Counted from the stretch's first letter, positions 8,623-19,248 are shown. The stretch: DNA of 64,000 bases from Modicisalibacter luteus DSM 23508 (GCF_000378505.1 NZ_KB899996.1:204436-268435), one strand, 5' to 3'. The notes: generated by a model not told the origin, from the sequence alone. Numbers and translations: made by a program.

Positions 8623-10042
8623 GGTCGAGGATGGTCGAGATCATGGCGGTGGTTGAGACGCCGTCCTCGAAGCCCAGCACCTTGACCTCGCCGCCATTGG
8701 CGATGACCGCCTCGCCACCGGCGATGGCCTCGGGCTTATAGTCGCCACCCTTGACCAGTACATCGGGAAGCACCGCTTCGATCAGGCGCGCCGGGGTGTC
8801 CTCACTGAAGGCGACCACCCAATCGACGGCGCCCAGGCCGGCCAGCACCTGCATGCGTCGTGCCAGCGGGTTGATGGGACGTCGTGGGCCCTTTAGACGC
8901 GAGATCGAGGCATCATCGTTGACCGCCACGATTAGACGGTCGCCGAGACGCTTGGCCTGTTCCAGGTAGGCGACGTGGCCGGCGTGCAGAATGTCGAAGC
9001 AGCCGTTGGTCATCACCACACGCTCGCCACGCGCCTGAGCGGCACGTACTGCCTCGATCAACGCCGGCTCGGTGATGACCCCGAACTCGGCGAGCTTGTC
9101 GCCATGCAGGGCGGTGTAGAGTTCGGCGATCGACAGTGTTGCAGTGCCCGGCTTGGCGACCACCAAACCCGCGGCCAGGTTGGCCAGCGTCATCGCCTCG
9201 GGGTAGGCATGGCCGGCGGCCAAGGCCAGGCCAAGCACGCCGATTACCGTGTCGCCGGCGCCAGTAACGTCGAACACCTCGCGGGCGTGGGTCGGCAGGT
9301 GCAGCGGTGCATGGCCTTCACGGATCAGCGTCATGCCTTTTTCGCTGCGGGTCACCAGCAACGCCTCGAGGTCGAGCTCGGCACGCAGCCGTTCGCCCTT
9401 CGCCGCCAGTTCTTCATCGTCGCGACAGTGGCCAACCACGGCCTCAAACTCGCCAAGGTTGGGGGTGATCACGCTGGCCCCACGGTAACGGGCGAAGTCG
9501 CTGCCCTTGGGGTCGACCAGGACACGCTTGCCGGCGGCGCGGGCCAGCGCGATCAATGCCTCGACCCGGTTGAGGGTGCCTTTACCATAATCGGAGAGGA
9601 TGACCACGTCGCTATCGGGTAGCGCCGCCTCGACCTTGCCCAGCAGCTCTGAAGTATCAACATCGCCGAGCTTCTGCTCGAAATCTAGGCGAATCAGTTG
9701 CTGGTTGCGGCTCATCACGCGCAGCTTGGTAATCGTGGGAATCGCGTCGCTGCGCTGCAAGTGGGCAATTACACCGGTCGCCTCCAGACGCTGCGAGAGC
9801 AGGTCGGCGTTATCGTCATTGCCGACCAGCCCTGCCAATGCGGCGTGCCCGCCCAGCGAGGCGATGTTGAGCGCGACGTTGGCCGCACCGCCGGGGCGAT
9901 CTTCGGATTCACCGACATGCACCACCGGTACCGGCGCCTCGGGCGAAATGCGGGATGTGCCGCCATGCCAGTAGCGGTCGAGCATCACATCGCCGACAAC
10001 CAGCAGGCGGGCCTGTTCCAGGGCGGTAAGATCAAGCTTCAT
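8612..10042 (-). CDS. hldE: Bifunctional heptose kinase/adenylyltransferase HldE
   Basis: 476 residues from ATG 10042, with GGAG upstream; E. coli HldE has 477. The N-terminal ribokinase-like domain phosphorylates heptose 7-phosphate at C1; it shows [12 protein letters not shown] (48-59) and the catalytic GAGD at 261-264. The C-terminal cytidylyltransferase-like domain makes ADP-heptose; it shows [16 protein letters not shown] with the HxGH motif at 353-356. Start and stop overlap both neighbours by 11 bases, so the GT9, hldE and waaA genes form a tightly packed leftward operon. Together with gmhB (22.6 kb) and hldD (18.3 kb) it supplies ADP-heptose for the LPS core. Confidence 0.97.
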   Translation of the reverse strand: MKLDLTALEQARLLVVGDVMLDRYWHGGTSRISPEAPVPVVHVGESEDRPGGAANVALNIASLGGHAALAGLVGNDDNADLLSQRLEATGVIAHLQRSDAIPTITKLRVMSRNQQLIRLDFEQKLGDVDTSELLGKVEAALPDSDVVILSDYGKGTLNRVEALIALARAAGKRVLVDPKGSDFARYRGASVITPNLGEFEAVVGHCRDDEELAAKGERLRAELDLEALLVTRSEKGMTLIREGHAPLHLPTHAREVFDVTGAGDTVIGVLGLALAAGHAYPEAMTLANLAAGLVVAKPGTATLSIAELYTALHGDKLAEFGVITEPALIEAVRAAQARGERVVMTNGCFDILHAGHVAYLEQAKRLGDRLIVAVNDDASISRLKGPRRPINPLARRMQVLAGLGAVDWVVAFSEDTPARLIEAVLPDVLVKGGDYKPEAIAGGEAVIANGGEVKVLGFEDGVSTTAMISTILDRER

Positions 10043-11135
10043 TCGGAGGCTCCGGCGTGACGGTGCGAGGAAGCGCCAGCAGCGCTTCGGCCTGGGCAAT
10101 GACATCCTCGGCACGGATCAGGGACATGGCATCGGGGTGGCGCACCCGCTCCCCCCAGGTGACGGTCTCGGGGTCTTTGTGCAGGTAAGTACGCACCGCC
10201 TCGGGGTAGCGGTTGACCACGTAGTCGCGCCATAGGTAAGGCGCGGCTCGGTCGGGATTGGTCGTGGCGTAGAGTCCTACGGTGGGTGTACCGAGGGCAT
10301 TGGCCATGTGCACCGGGCCCGAGTCGGGGGCGACCACCAGGCGTGCCCGGTCGATCAATGCCAGCAACCCCTTCAGTGAACTGCCGCCGATGGCATCAAT
10401 CACCGCCTCGTCAGGCACCAGAGCGCGGATTCGCTCGCCCATCTCGCGCTCCTGGGCACTGCCGCCGCCGGTGAGCAATGTTTTCAGGCCGTGCTGCGTC
10501 CAGAGGTGTTCAGTGACGGTAGCGTAGCCTTCCGGTGACCAGTTGCGGAAGTTGCGCAGGCGCGGATTGGCACAGGGACTCATCAGCACATAGGGTGCTT
10601 CACCGCTCACGCGCAACGCTTCGGCATAGGCCTCATCGGGCACGGACAGATTCCACTCAAGGTGATCGGTGTAGGCCGAATCGACTCCCAGCAGGCGAGC
10701 GAAATCCATGAACGACTCGAGAACATGGGCGCGCGGATGCGGGTCCAGCTGGCGATGGGTGAAGCGATGCTGCCAATCCTTGGCACGCGCCTTGTCGTAC
10801 CCGACCCGAACCTTGGCCTTAAGCCCCAGCGACAGCGCGCTGGCACGCAAGGCCTGCTGCATATGAAGCAGGACATCGAAGTGCGTGTCGGCGAGCTGAC
10901 GCCAGATCTCGCGCATGCCGGCCAAGCCGGTGGCCTTGTCGTAGACCACGAACTCGACCCCGGACAGGCCAGAAAGTAGACTGTGCTCGCCTTTGCCGAC
11001 GATCCAGGTAAGGCGGGCTTCGGGCCACTGGCGCTGCAGGGCGCGTACGGTGGGCACCAGATTGCAGACATCGCCCAGTGCGGAAAGCCGCAGCACGCAG
11101 AGATGTGCGGGGCGCTCGGGCAGAGGACGCTTCAT
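10032..11135 (-). CDS. Heptosyltransferase, glycosyltransferase family 9 (WaaC-type candidate)
   Basis: 367 residues from ATG 11135. It has the GT9 layout: [19 protein letters not shown] at the N-terminus, and a C-terminal ADP-heptose domain with [17 protein letters not shown], a [15 protein letters not shown] stretch and [22 protein letters not shown] second GT9 in the window (17277-18299) is the better WaaF match, so this one may be heptosyltransferase I or an accessory core transferase. It is the first gene of the leftward LPS operon and overlaps hldE by 11 bases. The family is certain; the acceptor is inferred. Confidence 0.88.
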   Translation of the reverse strand: MKRPLPERPAHLCVLRLSALGDVCNLVPTVRALQRQWPEARLTWIVGKGEHSLLSGLSGVEFVVYDKATGLAGMREIWRQLADTHFDVLLHMQQALRASALSLGLKAKVRVGYDKARAKDWQHRFTHRQLDPHPRAHVLESFMDFARLLGVDSAYTDHLEWNLSVPDEAYAEALRVSGEAPYVLMSPCANPRLRNFRNWSPEGYATVTEHLWTQHGLKTLLTGGGSAQEREMGERIRALVPDEAVIDAIGGSSLKGLLALIDRARLVVAPDSGPVHMANALGTPTVGLYATTNPDRAAPYLWRDYVVNRYPEAVRTYLHKDPETVTWGERVRHPDAMSLIRAEDVIAQAEALLALPRTVTPEPPNEA

Positions 11136-11202
11136 GCGGTTGGCAACGCTCCAGACGGGAAAAACTTACATTCTATATGATGCCGGCATTCTATGTGACG
11201 CC

Positions 11203-11859
11203 ATGGCTACGCCACAAATCACGCCTGCCTGGTTCACCCCCGCCTTCTGGCAAGCCCGAGATGCCGTGACCGGCCAGGCTCCGGGACGTGGCGCCAGCCT
11301 GTTCGTATCCGCCGCGTCGGTGTTGCCAAGCGACAGGCAGTGGGTCTTACGCCTCTATTTGCGTGGTGGTTTGGCCGCTCGAATCAGTGAGACGCGCTAC
11401 GTATGGGCCGTCCTCGAACGCACCCGGGCCTTTCGCGAGCTGCGCCTGACTGCGGCCCTGCACGAACGCGGCCTGCCGGTTCCCACGCCCGTTGCCGGTT
11501 GTGTCTGGCGGCATGGCCCCACCTACGAGGCCGGCCTGTTGACCGAGCGCCTGATGGGGGCGCGGGCCCTGGCCGAGATGCTGCCGGATGCCGACGATAC
11601 GTTGCTGGCCCGGGTCGGTGAAACGCTGCGCCGGTTTCACGAGGCCGGGCTCGATCACGTCGATCTCAACGCACGCAACCTGCTGATCACCCCCGACGAG
11701 CGCGTCTGGCTGATTGATCTCGACCGCTGTCGCTTGCGCCGACCGGGCAGTTGGCAGGAGGCCAACCTCAAACGATTGCAACGTTCTCTGGAGCGCTTCT
11801 CGCCTGGCCAGGGCGAAAACAGGCTGCACCAGATACTCCGGGGCTATGACGTCCATTAA
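11203..11859 (+). CDS. kdkA: 3-deoxy-D-manno-octulosonic acid kinase KdkA-like
   Basis: 218 residues from ATG 11203. It is a small protein-kinase-like fold of the WaaP/KdkA group. The typical YLRGGLAARISETRYVW block is present, then RAFRELRLTAALHERGLPVPTP, the catalytic-loop-like HVDLNARNLLI with Asp and Asn, and the metal-binding WLIDLDRCRLR. KdkA phosphorylates the 4-OH of Kdo on lipid A, which fits a core with a single phosphorylated Kdo as in Haemophilus and Vibrio. It is divergent from the GT9-hldE-waaA operon and 9 bases before the LapC-like gene, so the two are probably cotranscribed. WaaP (heptose kinase) is the alternative, but the short length favours KdkA. Confidence 0.85.
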   Translation: MATPQITPAWFTPAFWQARDAVTGQAPGRGASLFVSAASVLPSDRQWVLRLYLRGGLAARISETRYVWAVLERTRAFRELRLTAALHERGLPVPTPVAGCVWRHGPTYEAGLLTERLMGARALAEMLPDADDTLLARVGETLRRFHEAGLDHVDLNARNLLITPDERVWLIDLDRCRLRRPGSWQEANLKRLQRSLERFSPGQGENRLHQILRGYDVH

Positions 11860-11868
11860 CGAGACACC

Positions 11869-13728
11869 ATGAACGAACCTTCCATTTCCCTACCCCGTCG
11901 GCGCTTGCGTGCCAGTCTTGCCTTTGCTCTATGTAACCTACCGCTGGTCTGGCTGATCGCCCTTCGCTACGTCCCATATCTCGAGGTGCCGGGTGACTGG
12001 CTCGGCGTAAGCTATCTTCTTACCACTTGGACCGGACATTTTGGCCTACTGGTGCTACTCGCCTGGGTGCCGCTGGCCTTCATCGCCCTGATGGTGCCTC
12101 GCCGTGTACTGTGGTTGCCAGCCGCACTAATGGTCACAGCTGGCATGTGGCTGCTGTTGCTGGATACTGGTGTCTATGCGCAGTATCGCTTTCACATCAA
12201 TAAGTTCATGGTCACGCTGTTTCTGAATGACCAGAACGGTGAAATCTTCAGTTTCACGACGACAACCTGGCTCGTCGTCCTGGGTATCGCCTTGGGCCTG
12301 CTGGCGGGCGAGGCCTGGCTCGCGAAGCTCCTGTTCAATTCACCAAGGGCTTGGCGCCTGCCAGTCTGGCGCATGGCCGGTGGCCTGCTCCTGATCATGA
12401 TCGTCAGCCACGCGATCCACATCATCGGTGATGCCCGCTATCAGCGCAGCGTCACACAACAGGCCGCTATCTACCCATTATTGTTTCCAGCGACAGCCAA
12501 GGACTTCATGAAGGATCGTGGCTGGCTCGATCCTCGTGCAGTACGTGCCGCAAATATCGATACCTCGCCAGACAGAGCCGAGAGTCTGAACTGGCCACGC
12601 CAGCCCTTGTCCTGCAATGCCCGAGCCACACCTCCCAATGTCCTGCTGATCCTCATCGATTCATGGCGTCACGATGAGTACAGCGCACGGAACACACCAC
12701 AGATGCATGCGGCCCTCGACGGAACTGGACGGCGTTACCTCTCTCACTTCAGTGGTGGCAACAGCACACGCAGCGGTGTCATGAGCCTGTTCTACGGGCT
12801 GACCGGCAATTACTATCATTTCCTCGAGGACACCCAGACCCCCTCGCTGCTGATCAGCCAGTTGCAAGAGACAGGTTATGAATTGGGCATATTCAGCGCT
12901 GCCAGCCTGGACAGTGTTGGCTTCGACCGGTCAGTGTTTGCTTCGGTGTCTGAACTTCCTCCGGCTGCACAGGGCGAGACACCGGCACAGCGCGACCAGG
13001 CCATGACCGCGTCATGGCTGGACTGGCAGGCCGAGCGGCGCCGGACGGACTCCGAGGCGCCTTGGTTCAGCATGCTCTTCTACGATGCCCCGCATGGCTA
13101 CAGCACACCAAAGCATGCAGCGATGCCTTTCCAACCTTCGGCACTGCGCATGAATTACCTCAAGCTGGGGCCAGAGACCGATCCGCTGCCTTACTACAAC
13201 CTGCATCGCAATGCCGTCTATAACGATGATCGTCTGATCGGCCGAGTCATCGATGATCTCAAAGCCAGCGGCGAGTGGCAGAACACGGTCCTGATCGTGA
13301 CCGGCGATCACGGCCAGTCCTTCAACGACTTCGGGCAGAACTACTGGGGACACAACAGTCACTTTGCGCCGCCGCAAACGCAGGTACCAATGGTGCTGCA
13401 CGGCCCCGGCATTCCTGCCGGCAATCATGAAGGCACCACCAGCCACCTGGATGTGGTACCCACACTGATGCGCCACGTGCTGGGGTGCGTCAATGCTAGC
13501 GAGGACTACAGTCAGGGGCATGACATGCTGGACACCGCACTGGACCATCCTTGGGTCATGTCGAGCAGTTATCTCGACTATGGCATCATCGAGGAGCAGC
13601 GCATCACGGTAGTCGATGGGACTGGTGACTGGAAAGTCGTCGACCGACAGCTGAATCCGCTGAAAGAGACGATATCACCCGCCGTGCTGGAGGCCATGCA
13701 AGTATCCAGGCGTTTCTATGCACCCTAG
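11869..13728 (+). CDS. LapC/YejM-like inner-membrane protein with sulfatase-fold periplasmic domain
   Basis: 619 residues. The N-terminal ~200 residues hold about five hydrophobic segments (for example FALCNLPLVWLIALRYV, FGLLVLLAWVPLAFIALMV and TWLVVLGIALGLLAGEAWL), as in the DUF3413 membrane domain. From about residue 260 (PPNVLLILIDSWRHDEYS) it has an alkaline phosphatase/sulfatase fold ending with VTGDHGQSFNDFG and a GHNSHFAPPQTQVPMVLHG block. YejM/PbgA (LapC), 586 residues in E. coli, senses periplasmic-leaflet LPS and controls LpxC turnover through LapB. Placement inside the LPS core cluster supports that role. A true phosphoethanolamine or phosphoglycerol transferase is the alternative. 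Confidence 0.8.
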   Translation: MNEPSISLPRRRLRASLAFALCNLPLVWLIALRYVPYLEVPGDWLGVSYLLTTWTGHFGLLVLLAWVPLAFIALMVPRRVLWLPAALMVTAGMWLLLLDTGVYAQYRFHINKFMVTLFLNDQNGEIFSFTTTTWLVVLGIALGLLAGEAWLAKLLFNSPRAWRLPVWRMAGGLLLIMIVSHAIHIIGDARYQRSVTQQAAIYPLLFPATAKDFMKDRGWLDPRAVRAANIDTSPDRAESLNWPRQPLSCNARATPPNVLLILIDSWRHDEYSARNTPQMHAALDGTGRRYLSHFSGGNSTRSGVMSLFYGLTGNYYHFLEDTQTPSLLISQLQETGYELGIFSAASLDSVGFDRSVFASVSELPPAAQGETPAQRDQAMTASWLDWQAERRRTDSEAPWFSMLFYDAPHGYSTPKHAAMPFQPSALRMNYLKLGPETDPLPYYNLHRNAVYNDDRLIGRVIDDLKASGEWQNTVLIVTGDHGQSFNDFGQNYWGHNSHFAPPQTQVPMVLHGPGIPAGNHEGTTSHLDVVPTLMRHVLGCVNASEDYSQGHDMLDTALDHPWVMSSSYLDYGIIEEQRITVVDGTGDWKVVDRQLNPLKETISPAVLEAMQVSRRFYAP

Positions 13729-13764
13729 CGGTCTCTTCGCACAACCCCGAATTCCGGAGCTTTC

Positions 13765-14553
13765 ATGCCTCCCATTACCGGCGTGGTGATCACGCTCAAC
13801 GAAGCCGACAACATCGAGGCCTGCCTGGAGTCACTGGCACGCGTCTGCGATGAGTTGATCGTCGTCGATTCGGGCTCCAGCGACGCGACATGCGAACTCG
13901 CCGAACGGGCCGGGGCGAAGGTCATTCCGCAGCCCTATCTCGGCGACGGGCCGCAGAAGAACGTTGGTCCGGCTCAAGCCAGCCATCGCTGGGTGCTTTC
14001 GCTGGACGCCGACGAGCGCCTGACCGACGAGGCCGTGCAAGCCATCCTGCAACTCGACCTGGCCACGACGACCCGGGCCGGCTTTGCCCTGCGCCGGCGC
14101 AATTTCATCGGCTCGCGCTGGGTCAGGACCTGCGGCTGGTATCCCGACTACTGCATCCGTCTGTACGATCGCGAGCGTACCGGCTTCTCCAACAGCCGAC
14201 AGCACGCCTCAGTCCCTGCCGAGGACGTCGCCAGGCTGGACGCCGACATCGAGCATTATTCCTTCGCCAACCTCAGCGAGCTGTTCACCAAGGCCAGCGG
14301 GCGCTTCTCCACCCGTGCGGCCAAGATCATGTATCTCAAGGGCAAGCGCGTGAACGCATTATCCCCGTTCGTGCACGGCGCCAACGCTTTCGTCCGCAAA
14401 TATGTCTTCCAGCGCGGCTTCTTGTCGGGCATCGATGGCGTCTCTGTAGCCCTTTCCGCCGCAGTGAACGCTTACCTCAAGTACGCCAAGCTGCTCGAAT
14501 ACCAGCGCGACCGCAAGGTACGCGATGCCGAGGACTTCGATCGGGTATGGTAA
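13765..14553 (+). CDS. Glycosyltransferase family 2, WaaE/KdtX-like
   Basis: 262 residues from ATG 13765. It starts with the GT2 fold pattern GVVITLNEADNIEACLESL, then ELIVVDSGSSDAT, QKNVGPAQASHRWVLSLDADERLTDE (the DAD metal motif) and a CGWYPDYCIRLYDRERTGF block typical of WaaE-type core beta-glucosyltransferases. It probably transfers glucose to heptose in the LPS inner core on the cytoplasmic side. Its stop codon overlaps the next gene (GT4) by 7 bases. WaaE-like assignment is by overall pattern; donor specificity is inferred. Confidence 0.87.
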   Translation: MPPITGVVITLNEADNIEACLESLARVCDELIVVDSGSSDATCELAERAGAKVIPQPYLGDGPQKNVGPAQASHRWVLSLDADERLTDEAVQAILQLDLATTTRAGFALRRRNFIGSRWVRTCGWYPDYCIRLYDRERTGFSNSRQHASVPAEDVARLDADIEHYSFANLSELFTKASGRFSTRAAKIMYLKGKRVNALSPFVHGANAFVRKYVFQRGFLSGIDGVSVALSAAVNAYLKYAKLLEYQRDRKVRDAEDFDRVW

Positions 14554-15605
14554 TCTCGCCCACGCCCTTACATGTGCGTCACGTCAATCTCGCCAAGGGC
14601 TTTCGCGGCGGCGAACGCCAGACTGTGCTGCTGATTCGCGCCCTGGCCGTGTATGGCATCAGCCAAAGCCTGGTCTGCCGCCGCGACTCACCGCTGCCGG
14701 AGGCGCTGACCGATGTGGAAATCTCGATCCTGCATGCCGACCATCAATTGGCGGGGCATTTTCGGGGAGCGCGGGCCGATCTGGTCCACGCCCATGAGGC
14801 CAAGGCCGTGCACTGGGCCTACCTGCACCGCCGGCTGCGTGGCGTGCCCTATATCCTGACCCGGCGCGTGCCGCAGCCGGTCAAGGACAAGCCGTTCAAT
14901 CGGCTCACCTACCGCTCGGCCGCCTGTGCCGTGGCGATTTCCCAGGTCATCGAGCGACACCTGGATGCGCTGGCCTGGTGTCCCGTCACGCGCATCCCCA
15001 GTGCGCTCTCGCACCTGCCCAGCGATCCACAGCAGGTAAAGGCACTACGCCAGCGCTTCGCAGGTCGTCGCGTGATCGGTCATATCGGCGCGCTCGTGGA
15101 TCGCCACAAGGGGCAACGCCTGTTGATTGACGCAGCCCGGCAACTGCGCAAGTCACACCCCGAGCTGCTGTTCTTGTGTCTGGGGCAAGGCGAGGACGAG
15201 GCCGCACTCAAGCAGGAGAGCGCCGACCTGGACAATCTCGTCTGGGAGGGCTTTCGTAGCAACGTCGGCGACTACCTCGAGGTCATGGACCTGTTCGTCT
15301 TTCCCTCACGTAATGAAGGCCTGGGCTCGACCCTGCTCGATGTCATGGACCACGACGTGCCGATCGTCGCCACCGACGTAGACGGCATCCCCGATATCGT
15401 CGTAGACGATCAAAGCGGCGTTCTGGTACCGGCAAACGATGCTGCAGCTTTGGCCCGGGCTGTTGTCGCCCTGCTAGACGACCCCGCGCGCAGCCAGCGC
15501 CTCACGGCCGGAGCTAGGCAGCGCCTGGAAGGCTTCACACCCGCCGCCATGGCCAAGCGCTACTTCACGCTGTATCGCCGCCTGCTGGCGCCCGGCGAGG
15601 CATGA
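14547..15605 (+). CDS. Glycosyltransferase family 4, LPS core type
   Basis: 352 residues from ATG 14547, which overlaps the preceding GT2 stop. The frame is open much further upstream in a shadow of that gene; the overlap start (MVISPTPLHVRHVNLAKGFRGGERQ) is where homologous-looking sequence begins. GT-B signs are HAHEAKAVHWAYL in the N-domain and, in the C-domain, VIGHIGALVDRHKGQRLLIDA and the VFPSRNEGLGSTLLDVMDHD block with the EGxxxxxLD acceptor/donor motif, then GIPDIV. It is likely to extend the LPS core in concert with the GT2 gene. Sugar specificity is unknown. Confidence 0.87.
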   Translation: MVISPTPLHVRHVNLAKGFRGGERQTVLLIRALAVYGISQSLVCRRDSPLPEALTDVEISILHADHQLAGHFRGARADLVHAHEAKAVHWAYLHRRLRGVPYILTRRVPQPVKDKPFNRLTYRSAACAVAISQVIERHLDALAWCPVTRIPSALSHLPSDPQQVKALRQRFAGRRVIGHIGALVDRHKGQRLLIDAARQLRKSHPELLFLCLGQGEDEAALKQESADLDNLVWEGFRSNVGDYLEVMDLFVFPSRNEGLGSTLLDVMDHDVPIVATDVDGIPDIVVDDQSGVLVPANDAAALARAVVALLDDPARSQRLTAGARQRLEGFTPAAMAKRYFTLYRRLLAPGEA

Positions 15606-15679
15606 ACGCCCCGTTTGCTTATGACAATCCCACGACAAGCTTGTTACTCTTTCGGCACTGCTGAAAGGATGCTGCAACG

Positions 15680-17275
15680 ATGTCGATTCGTCATCCCGGG
15701 TATCGATGGCCGTCACTGACCCTTCTCGGGCTGTGTCTCGGGTATGCCATCACCACCGTACTCGCCCTACCCCACCTGTTCACGCTTCCCATGCTGGGAC
15801 TCTGGCTGGCCCTCGCCTGGGGTTTTCGCTGGGGAGCGCCGAAGCAGGCCCGAGCACCCGACAGGGTCTGGCCATGGTCGCTTTTCCCCCTAGCTCTTTG
15901 GTGGCTGTGCGTTTATGTCACCAACAGCTACGGCCGGGTGGATTTTCCTGCCATCCTGTTCCATTTTCAGGCGGGCGTCACCGATCATGGCGGCACCGGA
16001 CGGATACTGATCGCTATCGTACACACCCTGGCCGGTATCGCCATGCTGGCCGCATTTACCTGGCTGGTACGCGTCGATCACCGCTGGCGGCTGCTCGAAA
16101 AGGTCCTGGTGATGTTCCTGCTGGCCTTCAACCCGCTGTTATTCGGCATCACTCGCCAGGGAGCCGCCATCGTCACCGAGGACGGGGCCTGGCTAGACCG
16201 ACGCTATATTCCGCCGGCTATCGAGGCCGCACCGGACAACCCGCCCAACCTCGTTCTGCTTTATCTGGAAAGCATCGAAGGCACCTATGCCGACGAGGCC
16301 CGGTTTGGCAATGTCTACGATGATATCGAGGCGCTGGGCCAGCGCGGGCTAGTATTCCATGGCGTCCGTCAGATCGAGAATACCGGCTGGACCATGGGCG
16401 GTATGATCGCCAGCCAGTGCGGCACACCGTTGATGCCGGCGGGATTGATCCATGACAATCAGTTCGAGCCGCTGCATCACGTAGTGCCCGGCGTGAACTG
16501 TCTAGGCGACCTGCTTGATGCCCAGGGCTACCAACTGATGTTCATGGGCGGCGCCAGTCTGCAATTCGCCGGCAAGGGACTGTTCTACCAGGGCCACGGT
16601 TTCGACCGCATGCTAGGCCGCGAGCAGCTCGAGAAGCGTCTCGAGGACCCGGCATACGTCAATAGCTGGGGTGTCAATGACGACTCGCTACTCGACATGG
16701 CCGTCGATGAGATTCGTGAGCTGGCCGAGACCCCCCAACCGTTCGCCTTCGTCGGGCTGACCCTGTCGGGACATCCACCCTACGGCTATCCGGCGCAGTC
16801 GTGCTACGACCGCCAGGGCGAGTTCGACGGCGTCAATATTCTTTATTCGGTACAATGCAGTGCCTTTCTGGCGCGCCGCTTCATCGAGCGCCTCGACAAC
16901 GAAGGCTTGTTGAAGAATACGTTAGTGGTGGTGGCCAGCGATCATTTATCGATGAAGAACTCAGCCTGGCAGCGCCTGATCGAAGGCCCACGCGAAAACA
17001 CGCTGATCATGTTCGGCAACGGCCTGCCCCAAGGCGTGATCCAGCGCGAGGCCTCGACTGTCGATACCCTGCCCACCCTGCTGGAGGCCATGGGCTTCTC
17101 GATTCCCTCGCATCGGGCAGGATTGGGCGCGTCGCTGCTATCGCCGGCCCAGACCTTGGTCGAGCGCCATGGCCTGGAGGGCTTCAACGAGCGCTTGCTC
17201 GAAGAGCGTGCCTTGCAGCAGCGCCTGTGGAAGCAGGCCGACGACATGCCCCCACCCACCAACACGCAGCCATGA
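15680..17275 (+). CDS. OpgB-like phosphoglycerol transferase (LTA synthase/sulfatase fold)
   Basis: 531 residues from ATG 15680. Four or five hydrophobic segments fill the first ~160 residues (LLGLCLGYAITTVLALPHL, LIAIVHTLAGIAMLAAFTWL, VMFLLAFNPLLFGI and others). The periplasmic domain then begins at NLVLLYLESIEGTY and runs on with ENTGWTMGGMIASQCGTPL, matching phosphoglycerol transferase I (OpgB/MdoB), which decorates osmoregulated periplasmic glucans. A metal-site VVASDHLSM is near the C-terminus. It is shorter than E. coli OpgB (763 residues), lacking much of the C-terminal part. In this cluster it might instead modify LPS core. Its stop lies 1 base from the convergent waaF stop. Confidence 0.8.
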   Translation: MSIRHPGYRWPSLTLLGLCLGYAITTVLALPHLFTLPMLGLWLALAWGFRWGAPKQARAPDRVWPWSLFPLALWWLCVYVTNSYGRVDFPAILFHFQAGVTDHGGTGRILIAIVHTLAGIAMLAAFTWLVRVDHRWRLLEKVLVMFLLAFNPLLFGITRQGAAIVTEDGAWLDRRYIPPAIEAAPDNPPNLVLLYLESIEGTYADEARFGNVYDDIEALGQRGLVFHGVRQIENTGWTMGGMIASQCGTPLMPAGLIHDNQFEPLHHVVPGVNCLGDLLDAQGYQLMFMGGASLQFAGKGLFYQGHGFDRMLGREQLEKRLEDPAYVNSWGVNDDSLLDMAVDEIRELAETPQPFAFVGLTLSGHPPYGYPAQSCYDRQGEFDGVNILYSVQCSAFLARRFIERLDNEGLLKNTLVVVASDHLSMKNSAWQRLIEGPRENTLIMFGNGLPQGVIQREASTVDTLPTLLEAMGFSIPSHRAGLGASLLSPAQTLVERHGLEGFNERLLEERALQQRLWKQADDMPPPTNTQP

Positions 17276-17276
17276 C

Positions 17277-18299
17277 CTAGCCCCGGATCGCGCGCAGCAG
17301 CCGTTCGGGAGCGAGTTGTTTCAAGCAGTTGGTGTGGCCCAGTGGACAGGTACGCTCAAAGCAAGGCGAGCAGGTCAGCGCCAAGGTATGAATGCAAGCC
17401 TTGTCGGTCAGCGGTGGCGTATAGCTCGGCGAGGTCGAACCGTAGATGGCATGGATCTGTGTGCCGACTGCCGCCGCCACGTGCATCAGTCCGGAGTCGT
17501 TTGTCACCACCTGGCGGCAATCGGCCAGCAGATCGACGGCATCGGCCAACTGCGTGCGGCCACACAGGTTGAACGCATGCGTCAGCCCACCGGCAATGGC
17601 CTCCCCCGCCTCGGTATCCTTGGGCCCGCCCATTACCCGAATCTCGAAACCCTCTTCGATTAGCTGCTCGGCCAGGCGGCGGAAGTGCCCCAGCGGCCAC
17701 TGCTTGGAGGGGCCGAATTCGGCACCCGGCATCATGGCGATCGCTGGGCGCTGGCCCAAACCATGTCTGGTTTGCAACGCGGCAAGGTTGGCAGCATCGA
17801 CCTCGAGCCGGGGCTGGGGAATCGCGAAGTCGCCACGCGCCGCCTCCTCCTCGGGCAAGCCCAGCGACACGAAGCGCTTGACGGTTTGATCGAGCACCGC
17901 CTTGTCCAGCCGACGTCGCTCGTTGAGCAGCAGCATGCGCTGCTCGCCGGTAAACCCGGTGCGGTGCGGTACCCGAGCCAGGAACGGCACCAGCGCCGAT
18001 TTCCACGAGCGCGGCAGCACGATGGCCCGATCGAAGCGCTCACGCAGCGCACGGGCCAGTACCTGTCGGGACCGCCAGCCGAACTCGCCATGCTTTACGT
18101 CGAGCCCTATCGCCTCATCGACTTCTGCCATGCGTTCGAGGATCGGCTGCGACCACCCCGGCGCAAGGACTGCCACCGTACACCCGGGCCGGCGCGCCTT
18201 GAGGGTCTTGAACAGGCTCTGGGCCATAACCATGTCACCGACCCAGGACGGCCCCACGACCAGGATACGCTCACCCCCCGACGTCACTGCCTCAGTCAT
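17277..18299 (-). CDS. waaF: ADP-heptose:LPS heptosyltransferase II WaaF
   Basis: 340 residues from ATG 18299, overlapping hldD by 8 bases; E. coli WaaF has 348. It adds the second heptose to the LPS inner core. GT9 features: [19 protein letters not shown] at the N-terminus, the [22 protein letters not shown] block typical of Waa[17 protein letters not shown] in the middle, and a C-terminal [23 protein letters not shown] ending with cysteines ([20 protein letters not shown]), also WaaF-like. It is translationally coupled to hldD, which makes its sugar donor. Confidence 0.95.
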   Translation of the reverse strand: MTEAVTSGGERILVVGPSWVGDMVMAQSLFKTLKARRPGCTVAVLAPGWSQPILERMAEVDEAIGLDVKHGEFGWRSRQVLARALRERFDRAIVLPRSWKSALVPFLARVPHRTGFTGEQRMLLLNERRRLDKAVLDQTVKRFVSLGLPEEEAARGDFAIPQPRLEVDAANLAALQTRHGLGQRPAIAMMPGAEFGPSKQWPLGHFRRLAEQLIEEGFEIRVMGGPKDTEAGEAIAGGLTHAFNLCGRTQLADAVDLLADCRQVVTNDSGLMHVAAAVGTQIHAIYGSTSPSYTPPLTDKACIHTLALTCSPCFERTCPLGHTNCLKQLAPERLLRAIRG

Positions 18300-19248
18300 T
18301 GAGCCATTCCAGATACGCCGTCACGCCTTCGCGAACCGTCCGGAACTCGGCGCTATAGCCAGCTTGGCGCAGACGCGAGATGTCGGCACGGGTATAGCTC
18401 TGATAGCGGCCCTTGAGTTCGTCGGGGAAGTCGATGTAATCGATATCTCCCTTGCCGTAGTAATCGATCACCGTATCGGCGATAGCCTTGAACGGCTCAG
18501 CGCGTCCGGTGCCCAGATTGAAGATGCCGGATTGCTCGGGGTGGTCGAGGAACCACAGGTTGACGTCGACCACATCGCCCACGTAGATGAAGTCGCGGCT
18601 CTGCATGCCCGCCTCATAGCCGTCCCAGGCGCCGAATAGGCGCGGGTTCTGGCCCTGGCGCACCTGGGTGTGGTGATGATAGGCGACGCTGGCCATCTTG
18701 CCCTTGTGCTGCTCGCGCGGCCCGTAGACGTTGAAGTAGCGGAACCCCACCACCTGACTGGTGAAGCTGCGCCAACGTGCGCGCACGTATTGGTCGAATA
18801 GCAGTTTGGAGTAGCCGTAGACATTGAGCGGTTTCTCGTACTCGGGCGCCTCGACAAATACCTCGCTACCACCGTAGGTGGCTGCCGACGATGCGTACAG
18901 GAACGGAATGCCGCGCTTCTGGCAATAGTGCAGCAGGACCTTGGAATACTCGAAGTTGTTTTCGAGCATGTACTTACCATCCCACTCGGTGGTGTCCGAG
19001 CACGCCCCCTCGTGGAAAATGGCCTCGATGGGCGGCAGCCCTCCGTCTTCGCCATGCAACTGCGCCTGGATGCGACGCAGAAAATCATCCTTGTCGAGGT
19101 AGTCGCCAAGCGTGCAGTCGGCCAGGTTGACGAACTTGGTGCCATCGCTCAAGTCGTCGACTACCAGCACGTCGTTGCGGCCGCGCGCGTTGAGCGCCTT
19201 GACCAGATTGGCGCCGATGAATCCCGCGCCGCCTGTCACTACGATCAT
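18292..19248 (-). CDS. hldD: ADP-L-glycero-D-manno-heptose-6-epimerase HldD
   Basis: 318 residues from ATG 19248. A short-chain dehydrogenase/epimerase: NADP-binding [13 protein letters not shown] at residues 4-16 and the catalytic YGYSK at 144-148, with the HldD-typical [20 protein letters not shown] block just before. It converts ADP-D-glycero-heptose to the L-form, the last step of heptose donor synthesis. It is the first gene of the hldD-waaF pair and is divergent from glyQ with a 196-base gap. Confidence 0.97.
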   Translation of the reverse strand: MIVVTGGAGFIGANLVKALNARGRNDVLVVDDLSDGTKFVNLADCTLGDYLDKDDFLRRIQAQLHGEDGGLPPIEAIFHEGACSDTTEWDGKYMLENNFEYSKVLLHYCQKRGIPFLYASSAATYGGSEVFVEAPEYEKPLNVYGYSKLLFDQYVRARWRSFTSQVVGFRYFNVYGPREQHKGKMASVAYHHHTQVRQGQNPRLFGAWDGYEAGMQSRDFIYVGDVVDVNLWFLDHPEQSGIFNLGTGRAEPFKAIADTVIDYYGKGDIDYIDFPDELKGRYQSYTRADISRLRQAGYSAEFRTVREGVTAYLEWLND

